Assembly (NCBI RefSeq): GCF_001425235.1
Contig: NZ_LMEA01000007.1
Span: 442,654-506,653, forward strand
Reading direction: 5' to 3'
Origin: Devosia sp. Root413D1
GTDB lineage: Bacteria; Pseudomonadota; Alphaproteobacteria; Rhizobiales; Devosiaceae
Length of the DNA stretch: 64,000 bases
The notes under the pieces were generated by a model. That model did not search any database. It saw only the letters and a program-made list of their open reading frames with translations, and was not told where the DNA came from. This document shows positions 43,925 to 52,147 of the stretch, piece after piece. Numbering within the stretch: position 1 is the first letter of the stretch; each line of letters starts with the position of its first letter. Both the position numbers and the translations under genes were made by a program.

Positions 43925-44026
43925 TCAGCGGATCACCAGCCGCACCAGCAGCGGCAGGCTGATCGCGGCAAGCACGACCGGCAGCATCAGGACGAGGGCG
44001 TCGAGGTAATCGATCATGTGCGGCAT
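43925..44026 (-). CDS. Predicted 33-residue single-pass membrane protein
   Basis: A very strong ribosome site (AAGGAGATCG) stands seven or so bases before an ATG at 44024-44026. The reading frame encodes 33 residues: a short polar start (PHMIDYLDA), one hydrophobic helix (LVLMLPVVLAAISLPLLV) and a basic end (RLVIR) before TGA. Helix length and positive end fit an inserted small membrane protein. There is no homologue I recognise. It is oriented with accC but is 240 bases downstream of the accC stop. Confidence 0.55.
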   Translation of the reverse strand: MPHMIDYLDALVLMLPVVLAAISLPLLVRLVIR

Positions 44027-44267
44027 GGCACGATCTCCTTAGGATGGCGATCCATGCCACCCCACGGCTGAACCGACGCTGGAGTGCTCGTTCAGATTTC
44101 GTTAACGAGTCGGGAGCCCCGGGCAGCGCGGTGATTGCCTTCTCCCCTTGCGGGAGAGGCGAACTGGTGCCCGTTGCAGCCGCGTGGTCCGCACCGAGGC
44201 ATTCAAAACGAACATCCCCGCTTTCGCGGGGATGCATCGAACTTGGGGACGTGCCGTCGCCTGACTG

Positions 44268-45614
44268 TCAGGCCTTGTTGTCCTTGAGGAACTTTTCCAG
44301 CCAGTGGATGTCGTAGTTGCCGGCGATGATGTCCGGTTCCTTGATCAGCCGCTGGAACAGGGGCAGGGTGGTCTTCACCCCATCGACCACGAACTCGTCC
44401 ACCGCGCGGCGCAGGCGCTGCAGGCATTCGGCGCGGGTGCGGCCATAGACGATCAGTTTGCCGATCAGCGAGTCATAGTAGGGCGGGATCGAGTAGCCCT
44501 GGTACACCGCACTGTCGACACGCACGCCGACGCCACCGGCAGGATGGTAGAACTGGATCTTGCCCGGCGAGGGCGCGAAGGTCTGCGGATCCTCGGCATT
44601 GATGCGCACTTCGATGGCGTGGCCGGTGAACTGGACGTCCTTCTGCGCCAGGCTGAGCTTTTCGCCCGAGGCGACGCGGATCTGTTCGTAGACGATGTCG
44701 ACGCCGGTGATCCGCTCGGTCACCGGGTGCTCCACCTGCAGGCGGGTGTTCATCTCGATGAAGTAGAACTTGCCGTCCTCGTACAAGAACTCGATGGTCC
44801 CGGCGCCCGAGTATTTGAGCTTGCGCATCGCGGCGGCGCAGATTTCGCCGATCTCGGCCTGCTCGTTGGCGGGGACGGTCGGCGCCGAGGCCTCTTCCCA
44901 CACCTTCTGGTGCCGGCGCTGCAGCGAGCAATCGCGGGTGCCGAGGTGCACCGCATTGCCCTGGCCGTCGCCGAGCACCTGCACTTCGATGTGCCGGGGC
45001 TTGCCGAGGTACTTTTCCATATAGACGGATTCATTGCCGAAGGCGGCCTTGGCCTCGGCCCGCGCCGTCGACCAGGCGATCAGTACATCGGCTTCGGTCG
45101 CGGCAACCTTCATGCCGCGCCCGCCACCACCGGCAGTCGCCTTGATCAGCACCGGGTAGCCGATCTCGGCCGCGGTCTGCTTGGCCTCGGTCTCGGTCTT
45201 CACTTCGCCAACCGAGCCGGGCACCACCGGAATGCCGAGCTCCACCGCCGTCTTCTTGGCGGTGATCTTGTCGCCCATGATCTCGATATGGTGCGACGAG
45301 GGCCCGATGAAGGTGATCTTGTGTTCCGAGAGGATGCGGGCAAAGCGCGCATTCTCACTGAGGAACCCATAACCCGGATGCACGGCGTCGGCGCCGGTGA
45401 TCTCGCAGGCCGCCATGATCGAGGGAATATTGAGGTAGCTGTCCTTGGCCGGCGGCGGCCCGATGCAGACGCTTTCGTCGGCGAGGCGCACATGCATGGC
45501 GTTGGAATCGGCGGTCGAATGGACGGCCACCGTCTGAATGCCGAGCTCCTTGCAGGCCCTGAGGATGCGGAGCGCGATCTCGCCACGGTTGGCGATGAGG
45601 ACCTTCTGGAACAT
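44268..45614 (-). CDS. accC: Acetyl-CoA carboxylase, biotin carboxylase subunit
   Basis: 448-residue ATP-grasp enzyme that carboxylates biotin on AccB, first step of fatty acid synthesis. KVLIANRGEIALRILRACKELGI, HPGYGFLSENARFA, the glycine-rich ATP loop KATAGGGGRGMK, the EKY/PRHIEVQVLGD segment, HLGTRDCSLQRRHQK and FIEMNTRLQVEHPVTE are all intact. It sits eight bases after accB and is transcribed with it. Confidence 0.97.
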   Translation of the reverse strand: MFQKVLIANRGEIALRILRACKELGIQTVAVHSTADSNAMHVRLADESVCIGPPPAKDSYLNIPSIMAACEITGADAVHPGYGFLSENARFARILSEHKITFIGPSSHHIEIMGDKITAKKTAVELGIPVVPGSVGEVKTETEAKQTAAEIGYPVLIKATAGGGGRGMKVAATEADVLIAWSTARAEAKAAFGNESVYMEKYLGKPRHIEVQVLGDGQGNAVHLGTRDCSLQRRHQKVWEEASAPTVPANEQAEIGEICAAAMRKLKYSGAGTIEFLYEDGKFYFIEMNTRLQVEHPVTERITGVDIVYEQIRVASGEKLSLAQKDVQFTGHAIEVRINAEDPQTFAPSPGKIQFYHPAGGVGVRVDSAVYQGYSIPPYYDSLIGKLIVYGRTRAECLQRLRRAVDEFVVDGVKTTLPLFQRLIKEPDIIAGNYDIHWLEKFLKDNKA

Positions 45615-45621
45615 CCTGGGT

Positions 45622-46122
45622 TTACTCGATCACGACGAGCGGCTGGCCGTATTCGACCGGCGAGGCGTCTTCGACGAGGATGCGGGTGACGGTGCCCGAG
45701 CGATGCGCCGGGATCTGGTTCATCGTCTTCATCGCTTCGATGATGAGGACGGTCTGGCCTTCCGACACCTTGGTGCCGATGCTGGCGAAGGCGGGCTTGC
45801 CCGGCTCGGGCGAGAGATACGCCGTGCCGACCATCGGCGAGGTCAGGGTGCCCGGGTTCGAGCTCAGGTCGTCGCTAGCGGGCGCGATGCCTGCCGCGGA
45901 GCCGGCCGGAGCCGTCGGCGCTGCGGCGGCATAGGCCGCGGGAGCCGGCGCGTAGGCCGGCACAGCGACCTGCTGCACCGCCTGGCTGGCATAGGAGCGG
46001 GTGACGCGGACGCGCAGGTCGTCGCGTTCGATCTCGATCTCGGCAAGGTTCTGCTCGTTGAGCAGCTTGGCGATGGCCTCGATCAGTTCCTGATCGGTAT
46101 TCGGGGACGACGCCTTGGTCAT
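45622..46122 (-). CDS. accB: Acetyl-CoA carboxylase, biotin carboxyl carrier protein
   Basis: 166 residues. K132 in EAMKTM is the biotinylated lysine. An N-terminal helical region (about 1-45) is joined by an Ala/Pro-rich linker (50-90) to the C-terminal biotinyl domain (SPMVGTAYLSPEPGKPAF ... TVLIIEAMKTMNQIPA). It carries carboxybiotin between AccC and the AccAD transferase. It lies ten bases downstream of aroQ. Confidence 0.97.
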   Translation of the reverse strand: MTKASSPNTDQELIEAIAKLLNEQNLAEIEIERDDLRVRVTRSYASQAVQQVAVPAYAPAPAAYAAAAPTAPAGSAAGIAPASDDLSSNPGTLTSPMVGTAYLSPEPGKPAFASIGTKVSEGQTVLIIEAMKTMNQIPAHRSGTVTRILVEDASPVEYGQPLVVIE

Positions 46123-46132
46123 ATTCTGCCTC

Positions 46133-46567
46133 TTAGAGTTTTTCGGCCAGTGCGTGGAGCGCCAGCCTATATCCGGTAGCGCCCAGACCGCAAATCACCC
46201 CCATCGCCACCGGCGAAACGTAGGAGTGATGGCGGAACGCCTCACGGGTGTAGATGTTGGAGAGGTGAACTTCGATCACCGGCAACGCCACGGCGCGAAA
46301 CGCATCGTGGATGGCGATCGAGGTGTGCGAATAGGCGCCCGGGTTGATGACGATGGCGTCGAAACTGCCCAGCGCCTCTTGGATCCAGGTGACCAGTTCG
46401 CCTTCGATATTGGATTGCTTGCAGGTGACCTCGAGGCCAAGCGTCTTGCCTTCGGCAATCGCCATCTTCTCGATGTCGGCAAGCGTCTGCGAGCCGTAGG
46501 TCTGGGGCTCGCGGGTCCCGAGCATGTTGAGGTTCGGGCCGTTGAGAACAAGGACGCGGTGAGCCAT
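46133..46567 (-). CDS. aroQ: Type II 3-dehydroquinate dehydratase
   Basis: 144-residue dodecameric shikimate-pathway enzyme. LNGPNLNMLGTREPQTYG carries the catalytic tyrosine and flexible lid, INPGAYSHTS the substrate-binding Asn, and VIEVHLSNIYTREAFRHHS the catalytic histidine region. The ATG at 46565-46567 gives the standard length; the open frame extends into the upstream repeat. First gene of aroQ-accB-accC. Confidence 0.96.
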   Translation of the reverse strand: MAHRVLVLNGPNLNMLGTREPQTYGSQTLADIEKMAIAEGKTLGLEVTCKQSNIEGELVTWIQEALGSFDAIVINPGAYSHTSIAIHDAFRAVALPVIEVHLSNIYTREAFRHHSYVSPVAMGVICGLGATGYRLALHALAEKL

Positions 46568-46686
46568 GGTTCGTGCCTTTTGCACTGGCCCCCCAGCGGG
46601 CGCAAGCGTGGCGCGGAGTAATGCACGAAAAAGGGCGGATTTGCGGCGGCAGAGCGGGTCGAACGCCGCTTTACGCGGTGGCTGTG

Positions 46687-46814
46687 GACCCCCACCCCTG
46701 TCCCCTCCCCGCAAGGGGGAGGGAGACGCTCCCACCGGTGTCAGTGTTTTGGTCTCCCTCCCCCTCAGGGCGACATCTTGTCGTCCCTTGCGGGGAGGGG
46801 ACAGGGGTGGGGGG
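46687..46814. repeat. Long imperfect inverted repeat, CCCTCCCC type, copy 2
   Basis: The left arm begins near 46687 (GACCCCCACCCCTGTCCCC) and the right arm ends near 46814 with its complement. A shorter inner palindrome around GGGCGACATCTTGTCGTCCC interrupts the right half. It shares outer arm sequence with 13747-13858. It occupies most of the gap between aroQ and the DsbA-like gene. Confidence 0.85.
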
Positions 46815-46852
46815 CGGCTCGCGCCGGCGGAGAGGTTGATCGCCTAAGTCAC

Positions 46853-47776
46853 TCAGCCCGGCTGCTCCGTGGTGCACACCGTCGCCCCACACGCCCGCAT
46901 ATTGGCGATGCGTTGCTTCAGGGCGTCGAGGCCGATGGCGCCGGGGATGATCTCGTCGCCGATGATGAAGGTCGGGGTGCCGGTGATCTTCAGCCGGTCG
47001 GCGATGCGGTAGCTTTCCTCGATCACCTTGTCGACTCTCGGCGTCGCCATGCCCATCTCGAGGGTGATGGGGTTGAGCCCGAGGTCCGCCGCCGCCTTCA
47101 GCGCCGCCGCCTTGTCGACCTGGCCGCGGCTGGTGAACAGCGCCTGGTGGAAGGCCCAGTAGTCGACATCGGCGTCCGCCACCTGCGCGGCAATGCGCGC
47201 GGCATCCACCGAGCCCTGCGACAGGATCGGGAACTCCTTGAGCACCACCTTGAGGTTCTTGTCGCTGTCGAGCAGCGCCGCGAGATCGGGCAGGGCCTGC
47301 CGGCAATAGCCGCAATTATAGTCGAACATCTCGACCAGCGTGACGTCGCCATTTGGGTTGCCGAGCACGATGCCGTTCTCGGACTCGAAGATCGCGGGCT
47401 TGAGCTCGACCATCGCAGTGCGCGTCGCGGCCATGCGCTCGGCGGTCAGTTCGGCATCGAGGGCGGCGGAAACCTTCTGCAGGATGCGCGGATTGCCGAG
47501 CAGGTATTTCTCGATCATCGGATCGATGGCCGACTGCTCGAGCGCCGCCGCCGGTTGCGGGGTGTCCTGCTTGGGTTGCTTGGCGATCAGGTCGGCGACG
47601 ATGGTTTCCACCGCCGAAGCGGTGAGGCCTGGCTCCGGCTTGGCCTTCGCCACCACGTTCTCAGCGATGGCCGTGACGGCAGCTTCATCGAGCTTCGGCG
47701 CCGACAGCAGCGTCGCGCCGAGCCCGCCCGCCAGCACACCGACGGCAAGCACGAGGATGGTGGTGAGGCGAGACAT
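46853..47776 (-). CDS. DsbA-family thioredoxin-fold oxidoreductase (Com1-like)
   Basis: 307-residue periplasmic protein with an N-terminal anchor (LTTILVLAVGVLAGGLGATLL), a helical 80-residue linker, and a thioredoxin domain with the CGYC active site in FDYNCGYCRQALPDL and the cis-proline GTPTFIIGDEIIPGAIG. Extra C-terminal cysteines (RACGATVC) may form a structural disulfide. It introduces or isomerises disulfides in envelope proteins. Its location next to aroQ-accB-accC is conserved in Rhizobiales. Confidence 0.92.
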   Translation of the reverse strand: MSRLTTILVLAVGVLAGGLGATLLSAPKLDEAAVTAIAENVVAKAKPEPGLTASAVETIVADLIAKQPKQDTPQPAAALEQSAIDPMIEKYLLGNPRILQKVSAALDAELTAERMAATRTAMVELKPAIFESENGIVLGNPNGDVTLVEMFDYNCGYCRQALPDLAALLDSDKNLKVVLKEFPILSQGSVDAARIAAQVADADVDYWAFHQALFTSRGQVDKAAALKAAADLGLNPITLEMGMATPRVDKVIEESYRIADRLKITGTPTFIIGDEIIPGAIGLDALKQRIANMRACGATVCTTEQPG

Positions 47777-47911
47777 GCGAACTCCGGAACGACCCTGTTG
47801 CGGTCCTGTCTAGCAGACCAGGCCGATTATGCCATGCTGCGCCGCCCGGACCGAACGCCGCGGCTTCAATTCTAGTTGAGGCGGCGCGGCAATTCCCGTA
47901 GCCAAGGCGCC

Positions 47912-49066
47912 ATGCAGACCGACGAAAAACTCACCGGCCTGAGGCCGTTCTACGTGATGGAAGTCACCGCGCGCTCCAAGCTCGTCGAAGCGAGCGGTCG
48001 CAGCGTGATGCACATGGAATCGGGCGAGCCGGGTGCGCCGCCGGCGCCGCGGGTGCGCGAGGCGGTTGCCGCCGCGCTGGAACTGCCGCAGCACTACACC
48101 CATTCGGCCGGGCAGATCGAACTGCGCCGCGCCCTGGTCGACTATTATGGTTCGCAGCACGGCGCGACGGTCGATCCCGAGAGCATCGTCGTGACCATGG
48201 GCTCGTCTTCGGGCTTCATCCTCGCCTTCCTCGGGGCATTCGGGCCTGGTGCGAAGATCGCGGTGACCCGTCCCGGTTACCCGGCCTACCTCAACACGCT
48301 CGATGCCCTCGGCATGCAGGCGGTCGAGATCCCGGTGACGGCCGCCGCCGGCTGGCGGCTCAGCGCCGCCGATGTCGAGGCGGCCTATGCCCGCGAAAAG
48401 TTCGATGGCCTGCTGTTCGCCTCGCCGGCCAACCCGACCGGCGCCGCGGTGACGCGCGAGGCGCTGAAGGAGATCGTCGACGTCTGCGCCCGGCTCGGCG
48501 TGCAATTCATTTCCGACGAGATCTACCACGGGCTCGACTACCGGGCGCCGTCGGTGTCGGCACTCGAGTTCACCGACGACGCCATCATCATCAACAGCTT
48601 TTCAAAATACTACTGCATGACCGGCTGGCGCATCGGCTGGATGGTGCTGCCCGAGCGGTTCAACCGGCGCACCAACATCCTGCAGCAGAACCTGTTCATC
48701 GCCGCCCCGACCCTCAGCCAGATCGCCGGCCGCGTGGCGCTCGGCGAGCGGGAGTATTCCGAGCAGCAGAAGGCGCAGTACGCGGTGAACCGGCACGTGC
48801 TGGCCGAGGGGCTGGCGCAGTTCGGTCTTGCCTCCGCCAACGAGGGCGACGGCGCGTTTTACGCCTATGTCGATTTTTCCCGCTTCACCAATGACTCGCT
48901 CAGCTTCTGCATGCAGATGCTCGACGCAGTCGGGGTGGCGGCAACGCCTGGCATCGACTTCGACCGGCTCAACGGCAACCGCTTCGTGCGCTTCTCCTAC
49001 GCCGGCACACGCGCGACGATCGACGAGGGTCTGAACCGGATCGAGAGGTTCTTGAAGGGGCGTTAA
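47912..49066 (+). CDS. Class I/II PLP-dependent aminotransferase
   Basis: 384-residue fold-type I enzyme. SPANPTGAA (cofactor Asn), FISDEIYHGLDY (Asp and Tyr) and the Schiff-base lysine in NSFSKYYCMTGWRIGW are present, with the C-terminal substrate arginine in NRFVRFSYAG. The pattern is that of the aspartate/alanine aminotransferase group of alphaproteobacteria. AAGG precedes the ATG at 47912. It is four bases ahead of an acetyltransferase gene. Confidence 0.92.
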   Translation: MQTDEKLTGLRPFYVMEVTARSKLVEASGRSVMHMESGEPGAPPAPRVREAVAAALELPQHYTHSAGQIELRRALVDYYGSQHGATVDPESIVVTMGSSSGFILAFLGAFGPGAKIAVTRPGYPAYLNTLDALGMQAVEIPVTAAAGWRLSAADVEAAYAREKFDGLLFASPANPTGAAVTREALKEIVDVCARLGVQFISDEIYHGLDYRAPSVSALEFTDDAIIINSFSKYYCMTGWRIGWMVLPERFNRRTNILQQNLFIAAPTLSQIAGRVALGEREYSEQQKAQYAVNRHVLAEGLAQFGLASANEGDGAFYAYVDFSRFTNDSLSFCMQMLDAVGVAATPGIDFDRLNGNRFVRFSYAGTRATIDEGLNRIERFLKGR

Positions 49067-49070
49067 GGCG

Positions 49071-49580
49071 ATGAGCGGGCTGGTGATTCCTACGATCGAG
49101 ACGGCGCGGCTGCGCTTGCGTCGGCCGGCCCTCGCGGATTTTCCCGCGTTCGAGCAGATCATGATGTCGGACCGGGCCAAGTATATGGGCGGGCCATTCG
49201 ACCGCTGGGGCGCCTGGGGCATGTTCTGCCACGACATCGCCAGTTGGGACCTTTTCGGCCATGGCGGGCTGATGGTGGTCCGACACGACGGCGTATGCGT
49301 CGGCGAAGTGAGCATCAACCACGGCCCGCTGTTTCCCGAGAAGGAACTGGGCTGGATGCTCTATCACGGCTTTGAGGGGAAGGGATACGCGACGGAAGCC
49401 GCAGCGGCATTCCGCGACTGGGCCTTTGCGACGCTGCGGCTGCCGAGCCTCGTCAGCTATTTCGACCCCGCCAACACCCGCTCGATCGCTGTGGCCGTGC
49501 GCCTCGGTGCGATGCGGGACGACGATGCCCCGCGCCAGGACGCAGAAGATCTGGTCTACCGCCACCACCGGCCCGTCTGA
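49071..49580 (+). CDS. GNAT-family N-acetyltransferase (RimJ/RimL type)
   Basis: 169 residues. IPTIETARLRLRRPALADFPAFEQIM opens the typical RimJ-like fold, ELGWMLYHGFEGKGYATEAAAAFRDWAF carries the acetyl-CoA pyrophosphate loop, and SYFDPANTRSIAVAVRLGA the final cofactor helix. It probably acetylates an amino terminus or small molecule. It is transcribed with the aminotransferase. Confidence 0.88.
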   Translation: MSGLVIPTIETARLRLRRPALADFPAFEQIMMSDRAKYMGGPFDRWGAWGMFCHDIASWDLFGHGGLMVVRHDGVCVGEVSINHGPLFPEKELGWMLYHGFEGKGYATEAAAAFRDWAFATLRLPSLVSYFDPANTRSIAVAVRLGAMRDDDAPRQDAEDLVYRHHRPV

Positions 49581-49680
49581 GCGAGCCGGCGTTTCGGCTG
49601 TCGTTACTGAGCCCCTCTCCTCGGGGCGTTACCGCGCTCCCTGAGGGACGAGTGGTCCCAGCGAACATCGCGCGCGCTGC

Positions 49681-49835
49681 ACACCCCACCCATCCCTCCC
49701 CGTCAAGGGGAGGGTGCCGGCCGGTGCTTGTGGCTACGTCTGGCCACAACCTCGATGCCCACCTCCCCCTTGACGGGGGAGGCAAGCGCAGCTTGGGAGC
49801 GCAGCGAGGCTAGCGCAGCTCGGAGGGGGTGTGCC
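49681..49835. repeat. GC-rich inverted repeats in a 320-base gene-free gap
   Basis: CTCCCCGTCAAGGGGAGGG and CCTCCCCCTTGACGGGGGAGG are mutually complementary and each is also a hairpin. They belong to the same class of intergenic repeats as 41293-41450. Nothing coding is seen in 49581-49900. Confidence 0.7.
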
Positions 49836-49900
49836 GACGCCACGGTACTTGCGGCTGCGCCTCCACCAGCTTTGCTGGTGATGCTCCCAGTGAAACCGCC

Positions 49901-50275
49901 CTAGCGCGGATTATCCGCCAGCACGAACGGGCGCAGCCGGTGGCCGTCAAGATCCTCGACCACGAAGGTGAAGCCGAAATCCATCTCGGTCGGCGCCTGC
50001 AGCACCTTCAGCCCCAGCTTGCTCCACTCTTCGAAGGTAGCGCGGACCGCGTCCTGGCTGTCTTCGCTGAACGAGATCTCAACCCCGCCGGCGGCGTTCG
50101 GCTTAGGCTCCATCTCGTCGGCCAGCCACAGGCCGATCTTCAACCCAGTGGGCAGCACGTAGAGCACGAAGGTCGGGGCTTTCTCCACCGGCTCGCGGCC
50201 GAGCAGCTTGCTGTAAAGCTCAGCGCTCCGCAGCGGGTCGCGGACGGCGAGGAGCAGGTAGTTGAGGGTGCGCAT
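49901..50275 (-). CDS. VOC/glyoxalase-fold protein
   Basis: 124-residue protein: MRTLNYLLLAVRDPLRSAELYSKLLGREPVEKAPTF and FTFVVEDLDGHRLRPFVL are the two half-modules of a glyoxalase/bleomycin-resistance fold, with the conserved glutamate in GGVEISF. GGAG precedes the ATG. It lies 77 bases downstream of a WYL-domain regulator on the same strand, which may control it. Confidence 0.85.
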   Translation of the reverse strand: MRTLNYLLLAVRDPLRSAELYSKLLGREPVEKAPTFVLYVLPTGLKIGLWLADEMEPKPNAAGGVEISFSEDSQDAVRATFEEWSKLGLKVLQAPTEMDFGFTFVVEDLDGHRLRPFVLADNPR

Positions 50276-50352
50276 GGGAGGTCTCCGTTGTCGATGGAGA
50301 CCGTCTAGCCGGCAGCACTGACAGTTTCCGGCAGTGGTCGATTTCCCGCTGC

Positions 50353-51042
50353 TCAGCGAACCGGAATACCCTCGCGCTCGCGCCACTCCTTCAGCATGGC
50401 GGCGCGTCGGCGCGGGTAACGCTCAGCCAGGATCTCCATGCGGTCGATACGATCGAGCCGAAAATGCCGATAGTCGGTGCGCAGTTCGCACCACCCGATG
50501 ACCACACGCACCCGGTCGAAGAAGCCGATGGCAAACGGCCAGATCGTGCGCTCGGTCGCCGTGCCGCCGGCATTGCGATAGGCGATAACCAGCTTCTTCT
50601 GCTCGCGGATGGCGAGGCGGATGGCCGAGAGGTCGACCTGCGCCGGGATCACCTCGCCGCCGCCGACCAGGAGGTTCGAGCCGTCGACGCTGTCGCGCAA
50701 CTCGCTCGGCAGCACCGCGGTGATCTTGCTCAGGGCATTGGCTGCCGCATCGCCCAGCCGCGGATCCTCGGCGCGACGGGCTACCCAGCGCGAACCGAGC
50801 ACCAGCGCCTCGATCTCGTCAGCCGAGAACATCAGCGGCGGTAGCGTGAAGCCAGGGCGGAGCACATAGCCAAGTCCGGGTTCGCCCTGGATATCGGCGC
50901 CCTGCGCCTGCAGCGTCGCGATATCGCGGTAGAGCGTGCGGATCGAGATGCCGAGTTCATCGGCAAGGGCAGGGCCGGTCACCGGCGCCCGATGGCGGCG
51001 CAGCAACTGGATCAGGTCGAGCAGGCGTTCGGTGCGGGACAT
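50353..51042 (-). CDS. YafY-type HTH-WYL transcriptional regulator
   Basis: 229 residues. The N-terminal DeoR-like helix-turn-helix (RLLDLIQLLRRHRAPVTGPALADELGISIRTLYRDIATLQAQGADI) is followed by a WYL domain (LVIAYRNAGGTATERTIWPFAIGFF) and C-terminal FRLDRIDRMEIL. WYL domains sense nucleic acid or nucleotide-like ligands. Divergent from the AraC-GyrI gene, so it may control that promoter, the VOC gene downstream, or both. Confidence 0.9.
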   Translation of the reverse strand: MSRTERLLDLIQLLRRHRAPVTGPALADELGISIRTLYRDIATLQAQGADIQGEPGLGYVLRPGFTLPPLMFSADEIEALVLGSRWVARRAEDPRLGDAAANALSKITAVLPSELRDSVDGSNLLVGGGEVIPAQVDLSAIRLAIREQKKLVIAYRNAGGTATERTIWPFAIGFFDRVRVVIGWCELRTDYRHFRLDRIDRMEILAERYPRRRAAMLKEWREREGIPVR

Positions 51043-51166
51043 GCGCCTCAGATATCAGATTGACGGCGGAGCGGCGTCGACTTCCAGACGCTGCCATTTT
51101 TCAGCAAGATCAGTCGAGCGTACCTTCCAGCACGTTGGCAGAGTGATCGCGCCACAGGAGGGCAGG

Positions 51167-52066
51167 ATGACGACGCGGCAAGCGGCCCATGACGCGCGCA
51201 TGAAACGGGTGTTGAGCTACATCGACCAGCATCTCGAGGACGATCTTGGCCTCGATGCGCTGAGTGCCGTTGCGGCCTTGTCGAAGTACCATTTCCATCG
51301 CCAGTTCAGGGCATCCTTCGGCATCTCCGTGCATCGCTATGTCCAACTGGTCCGCATGAAACGAGCGGGACAAGTGCTGGCGTTCACGCAGGGGGCGAGC
51401 GTAACCGAGGCCGCACTGGATGTCGGCTACGCTGCCCCCGATGCCTTTGCCCGCGTATTTCGGGGACGGTTGGGACAAACCCCTTCCGCATTCCGGGATA
51501 CTCCCAACTGGGAGGAGTGGCTTGCCGGTCTGTGGCCAATGACCAACGCCAGGAGCAGGCTCATGAAAACGAAGTACTCGTTGGACGACGTCCACACCGT
51601 GGAGGTGCCGGAAACGCCGGTCGCGGTCCTGCAGCACCGAGGCAACCCGGCCCTGGTCGGTGCGACCATCCAGAAGTTCATCGGCTGGCGACGCGCAGTA
51701 GGTCTGAAGGCGGCGGCAAGTCAGACCTACAATGTCTTTCATTCGGATTCCGAGATCACGCCGGCGGACGAGTTCCGCGTCGACATCTGTGCCGCGACGG
51801 ATCGAACAATCGAACCAAACGAGCAGGGCGTGGAGGCCGGTGTTATCCCGGCCGGACGTTGTGCGGTGCTGCGAGCCATCGGAAGCGAGAATGTCGAGCC
51901 GGCGATCGAGTTCCTGTATCGCGACTGGTTACCGTCAAGCGGTGAAACCCTGCGGGATTTTCCGCTCTACTGTGAGCGGGTGAGCGTTGTTCCGGTCGTT
52001 GCCGAACACGAGGTCGTCACCGACATCTTCCTGCCGCTGGCCATGACAAGCCATATCGAGGCGTGA
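51167..52066 (+). CDS. AraC-type regulator fused to a GyrI-like effector domain
   Basis: 299 residues, Rob/SoxS-like layout: an N-terminal AraC DNA-binding pair (VLSYIDQHLEDDLGLDALSAVAALSKYHFHRQFRASFG, SVTEAALDVGYAAPDAFARVFRGRLGQTPSAFR) and a C-terminal GyrI-like pocket (VEAGVIPAGRCAVLRAIGS, FPLYCERV). This is the fused form of the GyrI domain also found alone at 35101 and 39984. AGGAGG precedes the ATG. Confidence 0.92.
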   Translation: MTTRQAAHDARMKRVLSYIDQHLEDDLGLDALSAVAALSKYHFHRQFRASFGISVHRYVQLVRMKRAGQVLAFTQGASVTEAALDVGYAAPDAFARVFRGRLGQTPSAFRDTPNWEEWLAGLWPMTNARSRLMKTKYSLDDVHTVEVPETPVAVLQHRGNPALVGATIQKFIGWRRAVGLKAAASQTYNVFHSDSEITPADEFRVDICAATDRTIEPNEQGVEAGVIPAGRCAVLRAIGSENVEPAIEFLYRDWLPSSGETLRDFPLYCERVSVVPVVAEHEVVTDIFLPLAMTSHIEA

Positions 52067-52096
52067 GACCGGCGCTTGAGGCGAGCCTGCAACGAG

Positions 52097-52124
52097 AAAG
52101 GGCGGGAGATGATCCCGCCCTTTT
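52097..52124. terminator. Bidirectional rho-independent terminator
   Basis: A perfect 11-bp stem AAAGGGCGGGA/TCCCGCCCTTT with a five-base loop is followed by TTTT on the plus strand and, through the AAA of the other arm, by T's on the minus strand. It sits between the convergent AraC-GyrI and RNase E genes. Confidence 0.88.
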
Positions 52125-52147
52125 CGATTCTGCATGTGTGCTTTCGC

